A program made the position numbers and the translations under genes. From the NCBI GenBank assembly GCA_014773175.1, contig VXCM01000455.1, positions 124,001 through 188,000 of the forward strand: a stretch of 64,000 nucleotides of DNA. The letters run 5' to 3'. The notes under the pieces were generated by a model. That model had not been told where the DNA came from and ran no database searches. It saw nothing but the letters and a program-made list of their open reading frames with translations. Shown one piece after another: positions 24,260 to 36,067 of the stretch (the first letter of the stretch is position 1; every line of letters begins with the position of its first letter). The stretch is from Lucifuga dentata (lineage: Eukaryota > Chordata > Actinopteri > Ophidiiformes > Bythitidae).

Positions 24260-25854
24260 GTTGAAAGTGCTGTTTGTGGTTATGGAGTTGGGTTTTCCAC
24301 ATTTGTCCTCAAACATTTTGATGGGCATAGATGCTGGCTGGATTATCTTAATTAAGATTAGTAAAACAAATAATATCCCCCAGTTTAAATGCAAAACAAG
24401 GTGAAGACAATTACTGGTCAAATGTTTAAGAGGTTATGTTAGCACCTTTTTGCATTTTGAATTTTCTGTTTCCAAACAGTGATGTCCAAACAGAATGATC
24501 TTGTAGGATACCAGTACTGGTTTTAAAGCAGAAATAAAGGTAGTTAGGACAAAATCATTTGAGATATTTGCCTTATAGTGGACCATAGGAGTGACTCCGC
24601 AGTTTTTACTGGATTTGGTTTAGGTAAACCAGCTTTCTTATGTCCATTTTTATTTGAAGGAGCCCGTGCAATCCTACATTTAAAATATGGACACAGGAAA
24701 GAAATAATTACACATTTATATGTGGGAATAATTGATAATTCCCATTCTGAAGATAGATCACTGTAGGAGCCAGCATACTGTGAGTGGAGTTAGGTGATAG
24801 GCATAATATGAGGCACACCAGGTGAAGACCATTTGAAAATCATTGAGTTTATTAACTTTTAAAACATTTATTTTTGATTTACTGAAGGAATTAAAGCTGC
24901 ATTGCATGACGCATTTCTTACCACTAGGGGGCATAACAACTCCAAAACAAACACAGAAATACACCCCTAACAAGCCATTAGTTTGTTATGAAACAACTAG
25001 TTTCTTACAGTCAGCAGACACAGAACAACATGAGCGTTGGACTTGTGTTTCTGCTTACCTGATGAATGTAAATCAAATGTTCACTTTCATTTTAGCTCTG
25101 TTTTGGTCTCTAGCTCTTTAGGTTGCTAGATTCTCAAATTTTTCTCCAGCTGCTTTCTTTTTATTTCAACACTACAGTATGACACTGGAAGAGTCTGGAT
25201 GGACTGAATAGACTTGTCCTTTATGGACAGTTGTGTAGGTTTCCTAAAATTGTACCTTTAAATGAAATGGACTGACTTATTGCTAGTTTTAGAAAGACTA
25301 TTAAAAAAGTTTTTACTGTCTGTATGATTTCTATGTGCCTGTAGTATTTTTGAAATGAAGAATAATTTCTTGTACACCAGAGGAGGCACTACATTTTTTG
25401 CCCATTTGCCACTGTAGCTGGTAAAATTAAATTTTTACAAGCCACATTACAGTAGTTTGGTAGTTTTTTTTTGTTTTTTTTTTTAAACTAAAATATGACA
25501 TTGTAGCTTTTTGGTTTTTAAAAAAATGTACATTATCTGAGATGTTTTGTTTTGTAACAACCAATTTGAAGTGTGCACTCTTTCTTTTTAAATGACCACC
25601 ATAGATCTATAAAACACTTGTTTTTGGAAACAAAGTTGCCTTGAGTACAGCAGAAGAACTGTGGCGCTGATGGAAAACAGCAACATGGTTATGGCATTTC
25701 TGTATCTTTTTTTGTGAAGATTTAAATTAGTTATATCTCAACTTTGTGATTGTGAAGCAAATGGTGAAGATAAACGATGGGATAATGTTTTTGCTCTACT
25801 GGTGAGTTTTTAACTAGCTAACATAGCATGCTATCATTCTAATAATTACATGCT
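24260..25854. other. intergenic DNA, no gene seen
   Basis: AT-rich sequence with scattered T runs (25466-25484). Reading frames are short, with no recognisable domain. Possible old repeat fragments cannot be identified by eye. Confidence 0.5.
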
Positions 25855-26359
25855 GTGACGGGTGGGGTTTGGATCCAAATGCAGCACACAGTACAACTCT
25901 GACGAGTTCTTTAATAACGTTCACAGTCCAACACAGAAGCAGGCAATAAACAGGCAGGACAAAGCGCCTACACAGAAACTGACAGACGGGGAACCCAGGC
26001 GCAGGGACCGGAATCGGAGTCGGGGACAGAAGGCAGAGGTGGTTTCCAGGGAAACGACAAGCAGGATAGTCCAAGACAGGCCGAGTCGGTAACAGAATGT
26101 CAGTCCACAAATAAATGCTGGAATGTCTCGCATCGGGGATAGCAAAGAACAATCTGGCAAAGGGTGAGTGTGAGACTGGGGCTTAAATCCATGCCTGATT
26201 GGTGCCGATTGGTAACAGCGTCCAAACCTGAAATGAATCAGGCTGATGAACTGAGGTGAGGAGCTGAAGACCAGGCAGGAAAAATGGCAGGTGAGTAGCT
26301 GAGGACCAGGCAGGCAGAAATGGTAGGTAAGTGGCTGACCAGACATGCAGAACTGTGAC
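25855..26359. mobile_element. 505-bp element flanked by a 6-bp direct repeat
   Basis: The element starts GTGACGGGTGGGG and ends AACTGTGAC. CATGCT occurs directly on both sides (25849-25854 and 26360-26365), fitting a target-site duplication. The interior has CCAAATGCAGCACACAG near the left end and short internal repeats (GACCAGGCAGG). From memory, similar GTGACGG...CCAAATGCAG sequences are frequent in fish genomes. It could be a solo LTR or a non-autonomous DNA element; I cannot decide. The overlapping minus-strand reading frames look spurious. Confidence 0.6.
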
Positions 26360-26707
26360 CATGCTAAATATTAAATGGCAATGGCAATGTTACAAACATT
26401 ATTTTAGCTAAAATCTTACCATATTAAGCTATAATACTAAGTGACATCACTTCAGCTTAGTACTAAACTGAAGTGATAAAGTCCACTATAGACTTTGGAA
26501 GCACTGACAACATAGAGCTGAACCTGACTGGCTGAGTTTGAGATATCCTAAAATAGCTGGCATAGCCATACTGAGAATAAACCCTTTTGATTTAGGTAAC
26601 ACCATTGGCCTTTCCTCTGGTGCCACCCTCAGACCAAATCTCTTTTGACATGTAAAAAACATTACAGCCTCATGCAACGCTAAATTGTATATAGATTTCC
26701 AGTTTTA

Positions 26708-27049
26708 TCTAACTATAAAAGGTAGAAATCTATCTGTTTTTGTGTGTGTGTCTGTTTGTCTGTCTGTGGCACCATTGTCTCTAGAAGCCGGCACTGTATG
26801 AAGTTGATATTCAGCAGGTTTATTGCTCAAAACCCAAGATCGTGCAGTGTCACGTGTAAAGTTCTTTGGATGAGTGGCTCTCGAATTGCTGGCAGGCTCT
26901 GGCCATGGCAGCATGTGCTCCACTCCACAGGCACTGCAAACAAAGCTAGCTCACGAGGACGTGCAGAACAAAATTATGGCAGGCTGCAGCGCACACCATA
27001 AAGTCCTGCACGTTCCGAACAGGCACGTTTTGAACCGGCACTGCACTAG
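26708..27049 (+). mobile_element. non-autonomous Helitron-like element, copy 2
   Basis: Starts TCTAACTATAAAAGG after an A and ends GCACTAG before a T. It shares most of its length with 10109-10497, including TCTGTCTGTGGCACCA, GGATGAGTGG and CAGAACAAAATTATGGCAGG. It has no coding capacity and lies downstream of the LRR gene. Confidence 0.7.
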
Positions 27050-27403
27050 TTACATAAACTTTAAGCTCCTGCTTCTAATATCAAGAGGCAAAACTAGGAA
27101 CTGAGTGAAATCACTAAATTAGAAACCATGTAGGCTCACTGTGAGGTTTTATCACCCTATTGTTAATGAATCATTGGCATTTTTTGTTTTCTGGGCTTGC
27201 AAAAATCCTCTTCATATCTACCACAAGTTTCCCAGAATCAGAGTGTTCTACCATAAATCTTCTTTTCAGATGTATGTGTTGTTAATTTAACAAATAACTT
27301 CATTCCAATTAAAACATTTTCACTGCTTCCACTGATATTAAAAAATTTACTCAATATATTGAGGTGTAAATACATAAAAACTAAAACAGCACAATGAAAA
27401 AAT

Positions 27404-30341
27404 TTAGATGACAAAACAACGGCAGAGGAGATCATAACATGTCAGCAGCTCTGAAAAAATGACAAGCAGACCCAGCATCAGAGGAAGTGAAAGTGAGGAG
27501 CTACAAGCAGCACTTGCAATGCAATGATCTTGCAATAACAAAGGAGACAGAGCGGGTTTGGAGAGTGGTGTAACCTCAATAACGGGTGCAGAGCCAGCAA
27601 CTGCTGAAGAGGAGACAAAGCAGATGGGTTCATCTCCAAGCTTTTCTCTGTGCCTGTTGACCCAGCGGCTGATGTAGAGAATATTTGTGCAGCTACAATC
27701 CCACATATTCCCTGACAAATACAGAAAAGTAAGGTTTCCCAAAGGTTCCAATGTTCCATTATCCACTGCTCGGAGTTGGTTGGACCTCAAACTCAATTTC
27801 TGTAGGTTTTTAAGGCCTTGAAAGATATCGGATGGAAGATGGTCCAGCTTGTTTTTGTCCAAGTCAAGTTCAATTAGCTTTGTCAGAGGAGAGAAGAGCT
27901 GAGGGTTTAAGCGGACCAGGTGATTTTTCCGCAGCTGAAGCCTGCGCAGGAAAGAGAGCAAATGGAAGATGTTGAAAGGGAGGCTGTGAAGCTGGTTGAA
28001 GTTCAGATTGAGCTCTTTAAGGTGGACCAAGCCTGCAAAGTCATCAGAAGACAGCTCTGAAAGATGATTACGGTCCAGGTGGAGTTTTGTAAGATGTAGT
28101 AGATTAGTAAACAGCCCCATGGGAAGTTTACTGATGTGGTTTCTATCCAGTTTTAACTCTTTTAAGTTGATGAGGCTGTTGAACTGGTCAGAATGTAAAG
28201 AGGAGAGGAGGTTGTCAGAGAGGCTCAGCCAATGTAGTCTCACCAAACCATAGAAGACTGAGGGATGTATAGACCTGATGTGGTTGTTGTTGAGGTGTAT
28301 CTCCTTGAGGTGCTTTGTCTTGTGGAAAAGCGTCTTTGGAAGCTCGGTCAGAGCATTGCTTTCCAGGTACAGTTTTCTTAGTGATCTGAGCTTGGTGAAC
28401 AGGTTAGGATGGAGCTCCTGGATGTAGTTGTTGGACAGTTGTAGCTCGTTGAGTCTGGACAGAGAGTCAAATGCCGCAGTTGGTATGGCATAGATCTGAT
28501 TGTTATCCAGCTGCAACTCTTGCAGGTTAGTCAAGTTTCTGAATGCACCTGGAGGAAGAGATTTCAGTTTATTGTGGTACAGATCAAGTAACTCAAGGTA
28601 TTTGAGGTCATTGAAGATCTCTGAGGGAAGTGACTCTATGAGGTTGAAGCTGAGGTCTAGCTCATGCAGCATAGTCAGCCTTCTCAGCGATCCTTCAGAC
28701 AGTCTGGTCAACTTATTGTTGCTCAAATCTAGATAATGCAGCAGGCTCAGAGAGGAGAACGAATCATCTGGAAGGCTGATGAAGCTGTTCTTCTGTAGAT
28801 ACAGACCATTGAGCATGGTTACATCCTTCAGTGCCTGAGTTGGGACTGAAACCAACATATTACTACTCAGGTCAAGGTGCTGTAGACCTTTTGTTCCTCT
28901 GAAGCTGCCCTTGCCGACACTTACAAGCCTGTTTCTTGACAGAACAAGTTTCTGTAACACAGTGGAGCTGTTGAACACACCCTCTTCTATCTCTCTTATA
29001 CTGTTATGGCTTAGGTAGAGTTCACTGAGGGCAAAGGCTCCTTCTAGCCCACCACCCTGTAGCGTTCGAATCTGGTTGAAGTGTAGAATCAGTATCTTTA
29101 GATTGGCCAACCCATGGAAGAATCCACTTGGTAGATATTCAATGTGGTTCTCACTCAGGTCCAGTAAGGTGAGGGCAGGGCAGCCAAAGAACTGACCAGG
29201 CTGTAGCAACACCATGCTGTTCCCACGTAAGAAGAGCTTGGACAGTTTGGTCATATTGGGCCAAACTGGGTTGAGGGAGGCATTCAGCTGATTCTTGGTC
29301 AGGTCCAGGATCTACAAAGCATCAAGTGAGAAGAGAAGACTTATAAAATGTTCAGTTTGATTATTGAGTTTCAAAAGCCAGAAATCTCTGCTATTTGCTT
29401 AAAGGATCATACAGGCGATCGTGCATGTTTGAGCCCAATAAATACAATTTGTATACACTACATTACTGACAACCATTTCCCTAAATATTCTACTTTAGGG
29501 GTAAATTCCAGAATTTGTTTTCCTATTTTCCAGACTTCCATTAGTTTCAATTCATTCCATTAGCTATTAAAATCAACTTGTAGAGACTTCAAACGTGCTT
29601 GAGTTACTAAATCCATCACAACAAACAAGATGTCTATTAGGTTTTTTTGCCAAAGTAATTTTATTTTATCCAACATGGAGCTGCATAGAGGACGATGTAG
29701 TTCTCCACCAGGAAATATAGTCCCAGAAGAAGACAGCTTTTACCAAAAAATTAAGATGACCATGCCTTCTACAATTGTGCAAAAGTGTTAGCAGGTGAAA
29801 CATTGAATTTTAAGGGTGTGGTGTAACATCTGAACATTTGATTTAGAACGAGTGGGGGATTTGAAAAATAACAAGAAAACTAAAATACTGTTTTATGTTT
29901 TGGAAATTGGTTGTCAGTAATGTAACATGTATGTAGGTTGTATATATTGGGCTCAAAGTCCTTTAAGAGCTTCATAAATCAAACCCCATAGATATTAATG
30001 GCCATTTTGTACTATGGGGTTGAATACTGTAAGTCTTTCTCACTGCTCCCTTAATGTGCTTCATCACTTGTAAAAAACAAATCTCATAGAGAATTTATAC
30101 TTTCAAGGCAACATGTGTTTAGTACCTGCAGCAGTTCCAACCCATGTCTGGGTATTTCCTGTATGTTGTTGTATGAGACGTAAAGCTCTTCTGTGCCTTT
30201 TGGCAGCTCAGGGATCTGGTCCAGACTATTCTCCTGACATACAACAGCAGTCATGTTGTAGAGACATTGGCAGTTTGGAGGACAAAGGTCAGATGCCAAC
30301 ACTGAGAGGCTCAGGGAGGCCAGGGTTAAAGCTGCCAGCAT
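27404..30341 (-). CDS. leucine-rich-repeat surface or secreted protein (CPN2/LRRC15-like architecture)
   Basis: Two coding exons on the minus strand, 30341-30126 and 29311-27404, join exactly inside a repeat (LELLQ / ILDLTKNQL) to give 707 residues. Residues 1-17 form a signal peptide (LAALTLASLSLSVLAS). CPPNCQC is an LRRNT cysteine cap. About 23 repeats of 24 residues follow (LxxLxLxxNxIxxLPxxxFxxL). WDCSC starts an LRRCT cap. A hydrophobic C-terminus (LPLMLGLLVIFSELL) could be a membrane segment or a GPI-anchor signal. No cytoplasmic signalling domain such as TIR is present. The family suggests protein-protein contacts outside the cell; the ligand is unknown. The architecture resembles carboxypeptidase N subunit 2 and LRRC15 but has more repeats, so I give no symbol. 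CCCACCATG is a good start context, directly after an acceptor. A T2-type MITE lies in its intron. Confidence 0.88.
29399..29966. mobile_element. T2/Kolobok-type MITE, copy 1
   Basis: Begins TTAAAGGATCATAC and ends in the inverse (AGTCCTTTAA). TTAA is present at both outer ends, fitting a TTAA target duplication. The long inverted ends share TGAGCCCAATA and TTACTGACAACCATTTCC with the other copies. It lies inside the intron of the LRR gene. Confidence 0.75.
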
Positions 30342-30440
30342 GGTGGGCTACAGCAGATGAGAATGAATTAGAATGTATAAAGCATAGAAACATGGAATAA
30401 GACAAAACTTTCAAATTTCAAAGTATTATATGTATTTGGA

Positions 30441-30474
<34 letters not shown>

Positions 30475-31197
30475 TTATTATACTGCTGTAGTGTTTTTGA
30501 TTAATTTATTATTTATCTATGAAATGGCAAAATATAGTAACAAATACAAGTCAAGAGTGACATCTTCTCATTGTTTACTTTGTTAGAGCATCAGTTAAGA
30601 AAACTCAAACGGACTCAGTTTACAGTCATACAAAACAAAGAAAATGAGCATATTCTCACATTTTTGAAGCTGAAACTAACACATACTGTATTTCATATTT
30701 GTTAGTTAAAACTATTAATCGATTTGATTCTTAAATGTTTTGTCAATAAACCCATAATTTCAGTACTAGTTCATACTATTCATTTTTCCTCAATTATTGC
30801 TCAGATTCTAATATTTTGGTGAATTAAGTACAACTAAATTAAACATCACTGAGGTGAAACACATGAAATTGATTTTTATTCATATCCAGTTGTATGCTGG
30901 ATATAATCTTCACAATATTTATTGATCTTTTTTTTAATACGGCAGAATTTTTTTGACAGATGACTAAAGAAGAGCAATTTTTATCTCTGTGGGACATTGG
31001 TGTTTTGGTTTGCCGCCTAAGTAAGTGGATTCATGATGATTAATAGTCCTTTCAGACAGTCATCACAACTACTTACTATGTTATTAATAAGAATGAACAT
31101 GGAGATCTAGTAAAATAGCTTTGGTTTAAATATTTAATATTTTGAATGTTTTAAATTAAAAAGTAATTGTTATAATTGCTTTTAGATCAGCACTTAC
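30342..31197 (-). other. 5' UTR intron of the LRR gene
   Basis: Reading the minus strand, this runs from a strong donor (GTAAGTG at 31197-31191) to an acceptor ending CTGTAG just before CCCACCATG (30341 is the A of ATG, so a few UTR bases precede it). The sequence is AT-rich, with an A run near 30441-30472. No other gene is seen. Confidence 0.5.
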
Positions 31198-31261
31198 CAC
31201 AGATGAGATGATAAGCTTTAAGATGTGTTTGATGCAAGACTCAACACTCTGCTGCTTTATA
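31198..31261 (-). promoter_or_regulatory. TATA box and untranslated first exon of the LRR gene
   Basis: On the minus strand TATAAAG begins at 31261. About 60 bases downstream a consensus donor (CTGTG then GTAAGTG) ends a short untranslated exon at 31198. With a start site 25-30 bp after TATA the exon would be about 30-40 bp. The splice would join it to the acceptor ahead of the ATG at 30341. This is inferred from motifs. Confidence 0.5.
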
Positions 31262-32639
31262 GGATATGCTTATTAGGTTACAGAGTAAAATGTGGTAAAA
31301 AGTTTCTTAGAAAAAAGAAAATAACAAAATGTGTTGAGTCAGACTGATGTGGTTTTAAGTTCATCTCCCTGGCAGCAGCACTTCCCCTCTCATCACAGTT
31401 TCTGTCGCGCTTACAGATGCAGACTAAAAACTCCTCACAAAGCGCTGACAAACCACACGAAACTCTCAGACTCCAGCTCAATTCTGTTTTTTTTTTGTTT
31501 GTTTTTTGTTTTTTTTTGTTTGTTTTTGTTTTTTTCAGAAAGCCACCCTTGGAGGTGCCACAGCCTGGCTCGATAATGAAGGAGGTGATGGTGAGCAGAA
31601 AACAGAATGAAGAAGCAATCATGTCACCATCACACGCAAACACACCTCCCAGCTTCCAGAAGGGCAACAGAATCTATAATTCAGCCAGACAGTACATCCC
31701 TATGGAGGTGAAAAGTACATACTTTTTTTTAAGATACTAGATACTTTTTTAGATATCTACTTGCACTTAGTATTTCTGCTTTTCCTACACTACACACTAC
31801 ATTTCAGAGGGATACACTCCTTTTCAAACTTGTTTATAAAATGATGTAATGCAATGTGACCTTATATTTATTAGGAGATTATATCAATGAGAAACTCAAT
31901 TCAATCATGTCAGTAAGATGCAACAAATTCACACTTTTTGCCAACAATTTGGTGTCTTACCACTCCACCAGTAGATGGCACTCTAACATTAGTGCACAAC
32001 TCATACTGAGTATCTAATAGAACAGCAGCAGTTCATCTCAATATGACACTGTTAACAAGCAAATATAGCAAGAATAGATATTCCAGTTAATTTATAACTC
32101 AGATTCTGATTGTATAGTTTTTCACATAAATGATGTCAAGATTCATTGTTTAGTTCTGCTTTTAGACCCTGTTCATTATAATACTGGACCTTAAACCTGC
32201 TGTTTCAGACTAACTGATCAACATTCATTTCTGGGCTTTAGTCAGTAATGTTCTTGGAAGAGGCCCTGCATGAGAATGTAAAGGAACAATCCATAATCTT
32301 AATGCAAAAAAAAAGGTCACCCTGCTTCTGAAATAAAGGGCTGTTTGTGAACACAGCAGTAAAAACAGTCCAGTAATATCATTTGTGATCACTGAACAAA
32401 TACACAAAATGCATTTTTTTTAATTTATTTATTTATTTTTTATCATTCATGTAAACTCTTCCATTATGTATATGAATTTTCATCAAATTTCATTGTCAGA
32501 AAAATTAAAGACTGGAACTTTAACGTCAGGTACGTAGTTAAAGGTGAGATTCAAAGTTAGCACGGGGTTTGGGAATTAAGACATTTAAGGCTCTCACATG
32601 TTTAGTAATACCTCCATTAATGTGTGTGTGTGTGTGTGT

Positions 32640-32677
<38 letters not shown>

Positions 32678-32699
32678 ATGNGTGTGTGTGTGTGTGTGT

Positions 32700-32737
<38 letters not shown>

Positions 32738-32811
32738 ATGTCCTCTGCATGAGTCATGTCACTGGCTGGATCAATCCCTGCTGACCTGTTCACAACACAA
32801 ATCACTACCCA

Positions 32812-32850
<39 letters not shown>

Positions 32851-34902
32851 TCACCCCCTAAATGTGGAAAACAGCAGAAACAGACTCAGCGACTCCTCAC
32901 TCCACTTTTATCTCCCATTTTCTTTTTTACTTTTCCATAGTCCATTAGATAAATTGGTGATTCCACAGCCAGTATTTTTCCTGTAAGTGGTTTATCCACG
33001 GCTGACTGGACACTGATGCTAATGATGCTGCTGTAACACTGTGTTCAGTCCAGCTACTGAGTTCTGTGGAAATATGGACTGCTGTTCTGCTTGCTTTTTC
33101 CAGTATCGATTCTCTCCTCATTTCTGCAGCACTCTGCTCTCTGTCTGTTTTTCTCTTTCTCTGTGCTCCATCAGAAAAGACTAAATCTGCTGCTGTGTTG
33201 CTTGTTTATTTCTTCCAGTCTCAACCTCTCTCTCAAGTTGTGGTATTTTGGGTCACTGGCTTTGACTGACAAGCCTTGGTTATCATCAAGAAGCAGGGAT
33301 TGTGGGAATGATGAGGGCCTGGGTTCGAACCAACAGGTCCAGATCAGTCCAGGTAAGATGTGATGTTCTTTTACTGGGTATTAAACTTCTACTCCAGATT
33401 GTATTGCTAAAAGCTCATTCTCTGCTTGATCACAGGCCACTTCTGATCTTTTCCTTTGACCTTTATGAGAAATATATGTATCAGAGCATTCAAGATGTGA
33501 ATTTCAAACTGTCAAGCAGTGGTGAAAAAAAAAATAAAAGTACTCATAATAAAGAAGATTCAAGTTTAGTTTCACTCTTAAGTGTTGTTTATGACTTTAG
33601 AAAGTAAAATTTACAAAGTGTGAAACATGAGCTAAAACCCTGTAAAATAGCTATTGTAACAACAGAAAAATGCTTTATTTCAATTAAAATCCCTTCATTC
33701 AAAATTGACTTAAGAATAATTAAAATGTCCTCAGGTATCCAAAGTAAAGTAGTCATAGTGAAGAATTTTCAAGTTTAGTTTCTCTGTCTGGTGAAAACCT
33801 CATTTCTCAAATTTTTCATGCTTTCAGACCAGTTGATGTCTCCCAATGTCTTGGGATTCTTTCTCATAAAGGGAATTGAACCCTTATATTACAGCTTACA
33901 GACCACTTCCCTAAACTCTGGTCCCCATGACTGTCCAGTGTTGCTCTGTTATCAGAGCAGCAACATAATAATGTTCAATATCTGTTATTTTTATTTTCTC
34001 AGTATGTGACTTCAGTAAAAAAAAAAAAAAAANAAAAAAAAAAAAAAACAGATATACAGTATTAATATTGATTTAAAAAACTGCAAAAAGTTCAGTAAAT
34101 GTCAGACTGTCAGTCTCAAGCATTCCTTTGAATTATACATTCATGTGTTGTACATTTTGATAATTAGCATTCATGAGTAATCAATGCATGAAAGCAATAA
34201 ATTGATATTTTCATGTTGATAAAATCCTCCTTTTATTTTAATTATTTCTGTTGCAAGTTAGGAACAAGTATAAATTGCATTCACGTTGTCTGCATACACA
34301 CACATGCTGTCTGCTTGAATGGAGTGATTGTGTGTGTGTGTGTGTGTGNGGGGGGGGGGGGGGAATGCTGCATTCAGTGCTGTCTGAAAAAATGTATTGC
34401 TTTTAATATCTTGAGTATATATATATAAACAATATGGCAAGTATAGAGAGTCATGGAACAGAGAAACAGAAAAATATAGACATAAAAATGTAAGAAGAGA
34501 GACACAATCCTGGTGCTCTTACAGCTTTTCCTTCATTTAAAAGTTTTGCATTGGATGAGGTTACAAAAAATATTTAACGACTCTTGCGTTATGTATAGTA
34601 TAGTCGGCCAGTATTACTGAGCAAGAAAGCAAGCAAGTATCTTCTTCAGTTTGCTCTATTGTCATGTTTCTGTGATGTGTACATGAGATGTTAATTAAAA
34701 ACATTTACATAAAACAGGAGAAAACAGCGCACTGTATTAATAATAAAATAGAAGACGGTAGTAGTAGTTGTGGTGGTGTTATAATATTCTTCTTGTTGCT
34801 CTTGTTTACGACTTGGGAAAGCCAAATGTACGAGGTGTACTTGAAGGCAACATTAGCGCGAGAAAGAGACAGAAAGCGCGTGCGTGTGGGTGAAGCCCTG
34901 CC
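31262..34902. other. intergenic DNA between divergent LRR and MARK genes
   Basis: No gene is supported. It holds a T-rich run (31481-31534), TG and CA microsatellites (about 32620-32740 and 32815-32848), an A run with an N near 34018-34048, and a TG/G run with an N near 34330-34363. Short reading frames here are low-complexity or lack any domain. Confidence 0.55.
32617..32740 (+). repeat. TG microsatellite, partly duplicated across an N
   Basis: (TG)n with TATG interruptions. The block ending TGTGTTTATG before the N at 32681 recurs after it, so the true length is uncertain. Confidence 0.85.
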
Positions 34903-36067
34903 TATAAAAAAGAAACTAGCTGATGCTATCTTTCCCACACAGAGAGACATCTGATTTTCTGTTTGGTTCGTGTTCATCCGACTTTTTATCCACCACGGCT
35001 CTAGTTTTACATAAAACGAATGAGAGGAACTAAGCGACCAGACTGAGAGGAGAAGCCGGGGAACGGCTGAGAGGCTCAACATCCAGCGCTTTCTTTAATA
35101 TTCGCAGTTTGCCATTGATTTCTTTCCACGCAAGGCCCCATCTGTCTCCGGCTGTCATGAAATGTTGACTCGCGCTGTTCCTCCTTCTGTTCCCGTGGCG
35201 GTTTATCACAGGAGCGACCGGTTTTTAACATTTGTCAGGCAGAAAAAAATATACCTCTAGCTAAGAAGAAAACAGAAACTCCCCCCTTTCTCTCAACTCA
35301 ACCGGCGGTGGTCGCAGCGGAACACAGAGCCCACCGCCACTGATTGTCTTCGAGCTTTTAAGCCTAATCGGTTCCTTCAGCGGTTGGTTTTACTTTATTT
35401 CACGCCAGAAGACGATGTAGCTAGTTGGAGATTAACCGGTTATCCCGGAGGTTGTTTTGGGAAGNACAGAGCCCACCGCCACTGATTGTCTTCGAGCTTT
35501 TAAGCCTAATCGATTCCTTCAGCGGTTGGTTTTACTTTATTTTCACGCCAGAAGACGATGTAGCTAGTTGGAGATTAACCGGTTATCCCGGAGGTTGTTT
35601 TGGGAAGNTTTCACGCCAGAAGACGATGTAGCTAGTTGGAGATTAACCGGTTATCCCGGAGGTTGTTTTGGGAAGGATCCAGCCACCGAAATGGTACGAT
35701 AGCGTCTGGGAAGGTTGGGGGTAAAAGGGAAAAGCTGACTGGGAAGGGAGGGGGTCAGTCTGGGTTGTTTTTGACACGAGACTGGGTTGGTATCAACAAC
35801 ACCGGGCAGACATGAAGAGATGTAGCTAACCGGTATCCAGCGCCGCATGTTTGTTTTACACATCAATTTCTGACTGGGATCAATGTGTGAATGATCGGCG
35901 CTGCGTTCATGGACTGTGACAATGAGGATTGTATGAGGAGCGACGGCATTTTTTCCCTCAATCTGGTGTGAACGTTACCCAGGCTAGTTTTTTTTTAAAC
36001 TCTGTGAACGCAAACCTACAGCCGTATTCTGTTTTTTGCTGGACGGCGAGGCGCACTCAGGGACGAA
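34903..36067 (+). promoter_or_regulatory. putative promoter and 5' UTR of the MARK-type kinase gene
   Basis: TATAAAAA at 34903-34910 is followed by CpG-richer sequence running to the start codon at 36068. A start site near 34935 would give a long 5' UTR, unless part is spliced out. Several upstream ATGs occur, one opening a tiny frame ATGGTACGATAG near 35691. The stretch 35324-35675 is duplicated by assembly error, so the real UTR is shorter. Confidence 0.45.
35324..35675 (+). repeat. uncollapsed duplicate contigs around two Ns (likely artefact)
   Basis: The block 35324-35464 is repeated at 35466-35607 with one substitution (AATCGGTTCC versus AATCGATTCC) and one extra T. Its last 67 bases recur at 35609-35675. 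Single Ns at 35465 and 35608 mark the joins. The two near-identical blocks look like the two haplotypes of one locus, not a real tandem repeat. Confidence 0.8.

Noticed and set aside
25814..26346. Two overlapping minus-strand reading frames of 112 and 141 aa
   Set aside because: They lie within the CATGCT-flanked repeat and show no domain.
32569..32861. Cys/Val or Thr/His repeat proteins
   Set aside because: Translations of TG/CA microsatellites.
33282..33360. RNA polymerase III B box (GGGTTCGAACC)
   Set aside because: No A box at the right distance and no tRNA-like fold around it.
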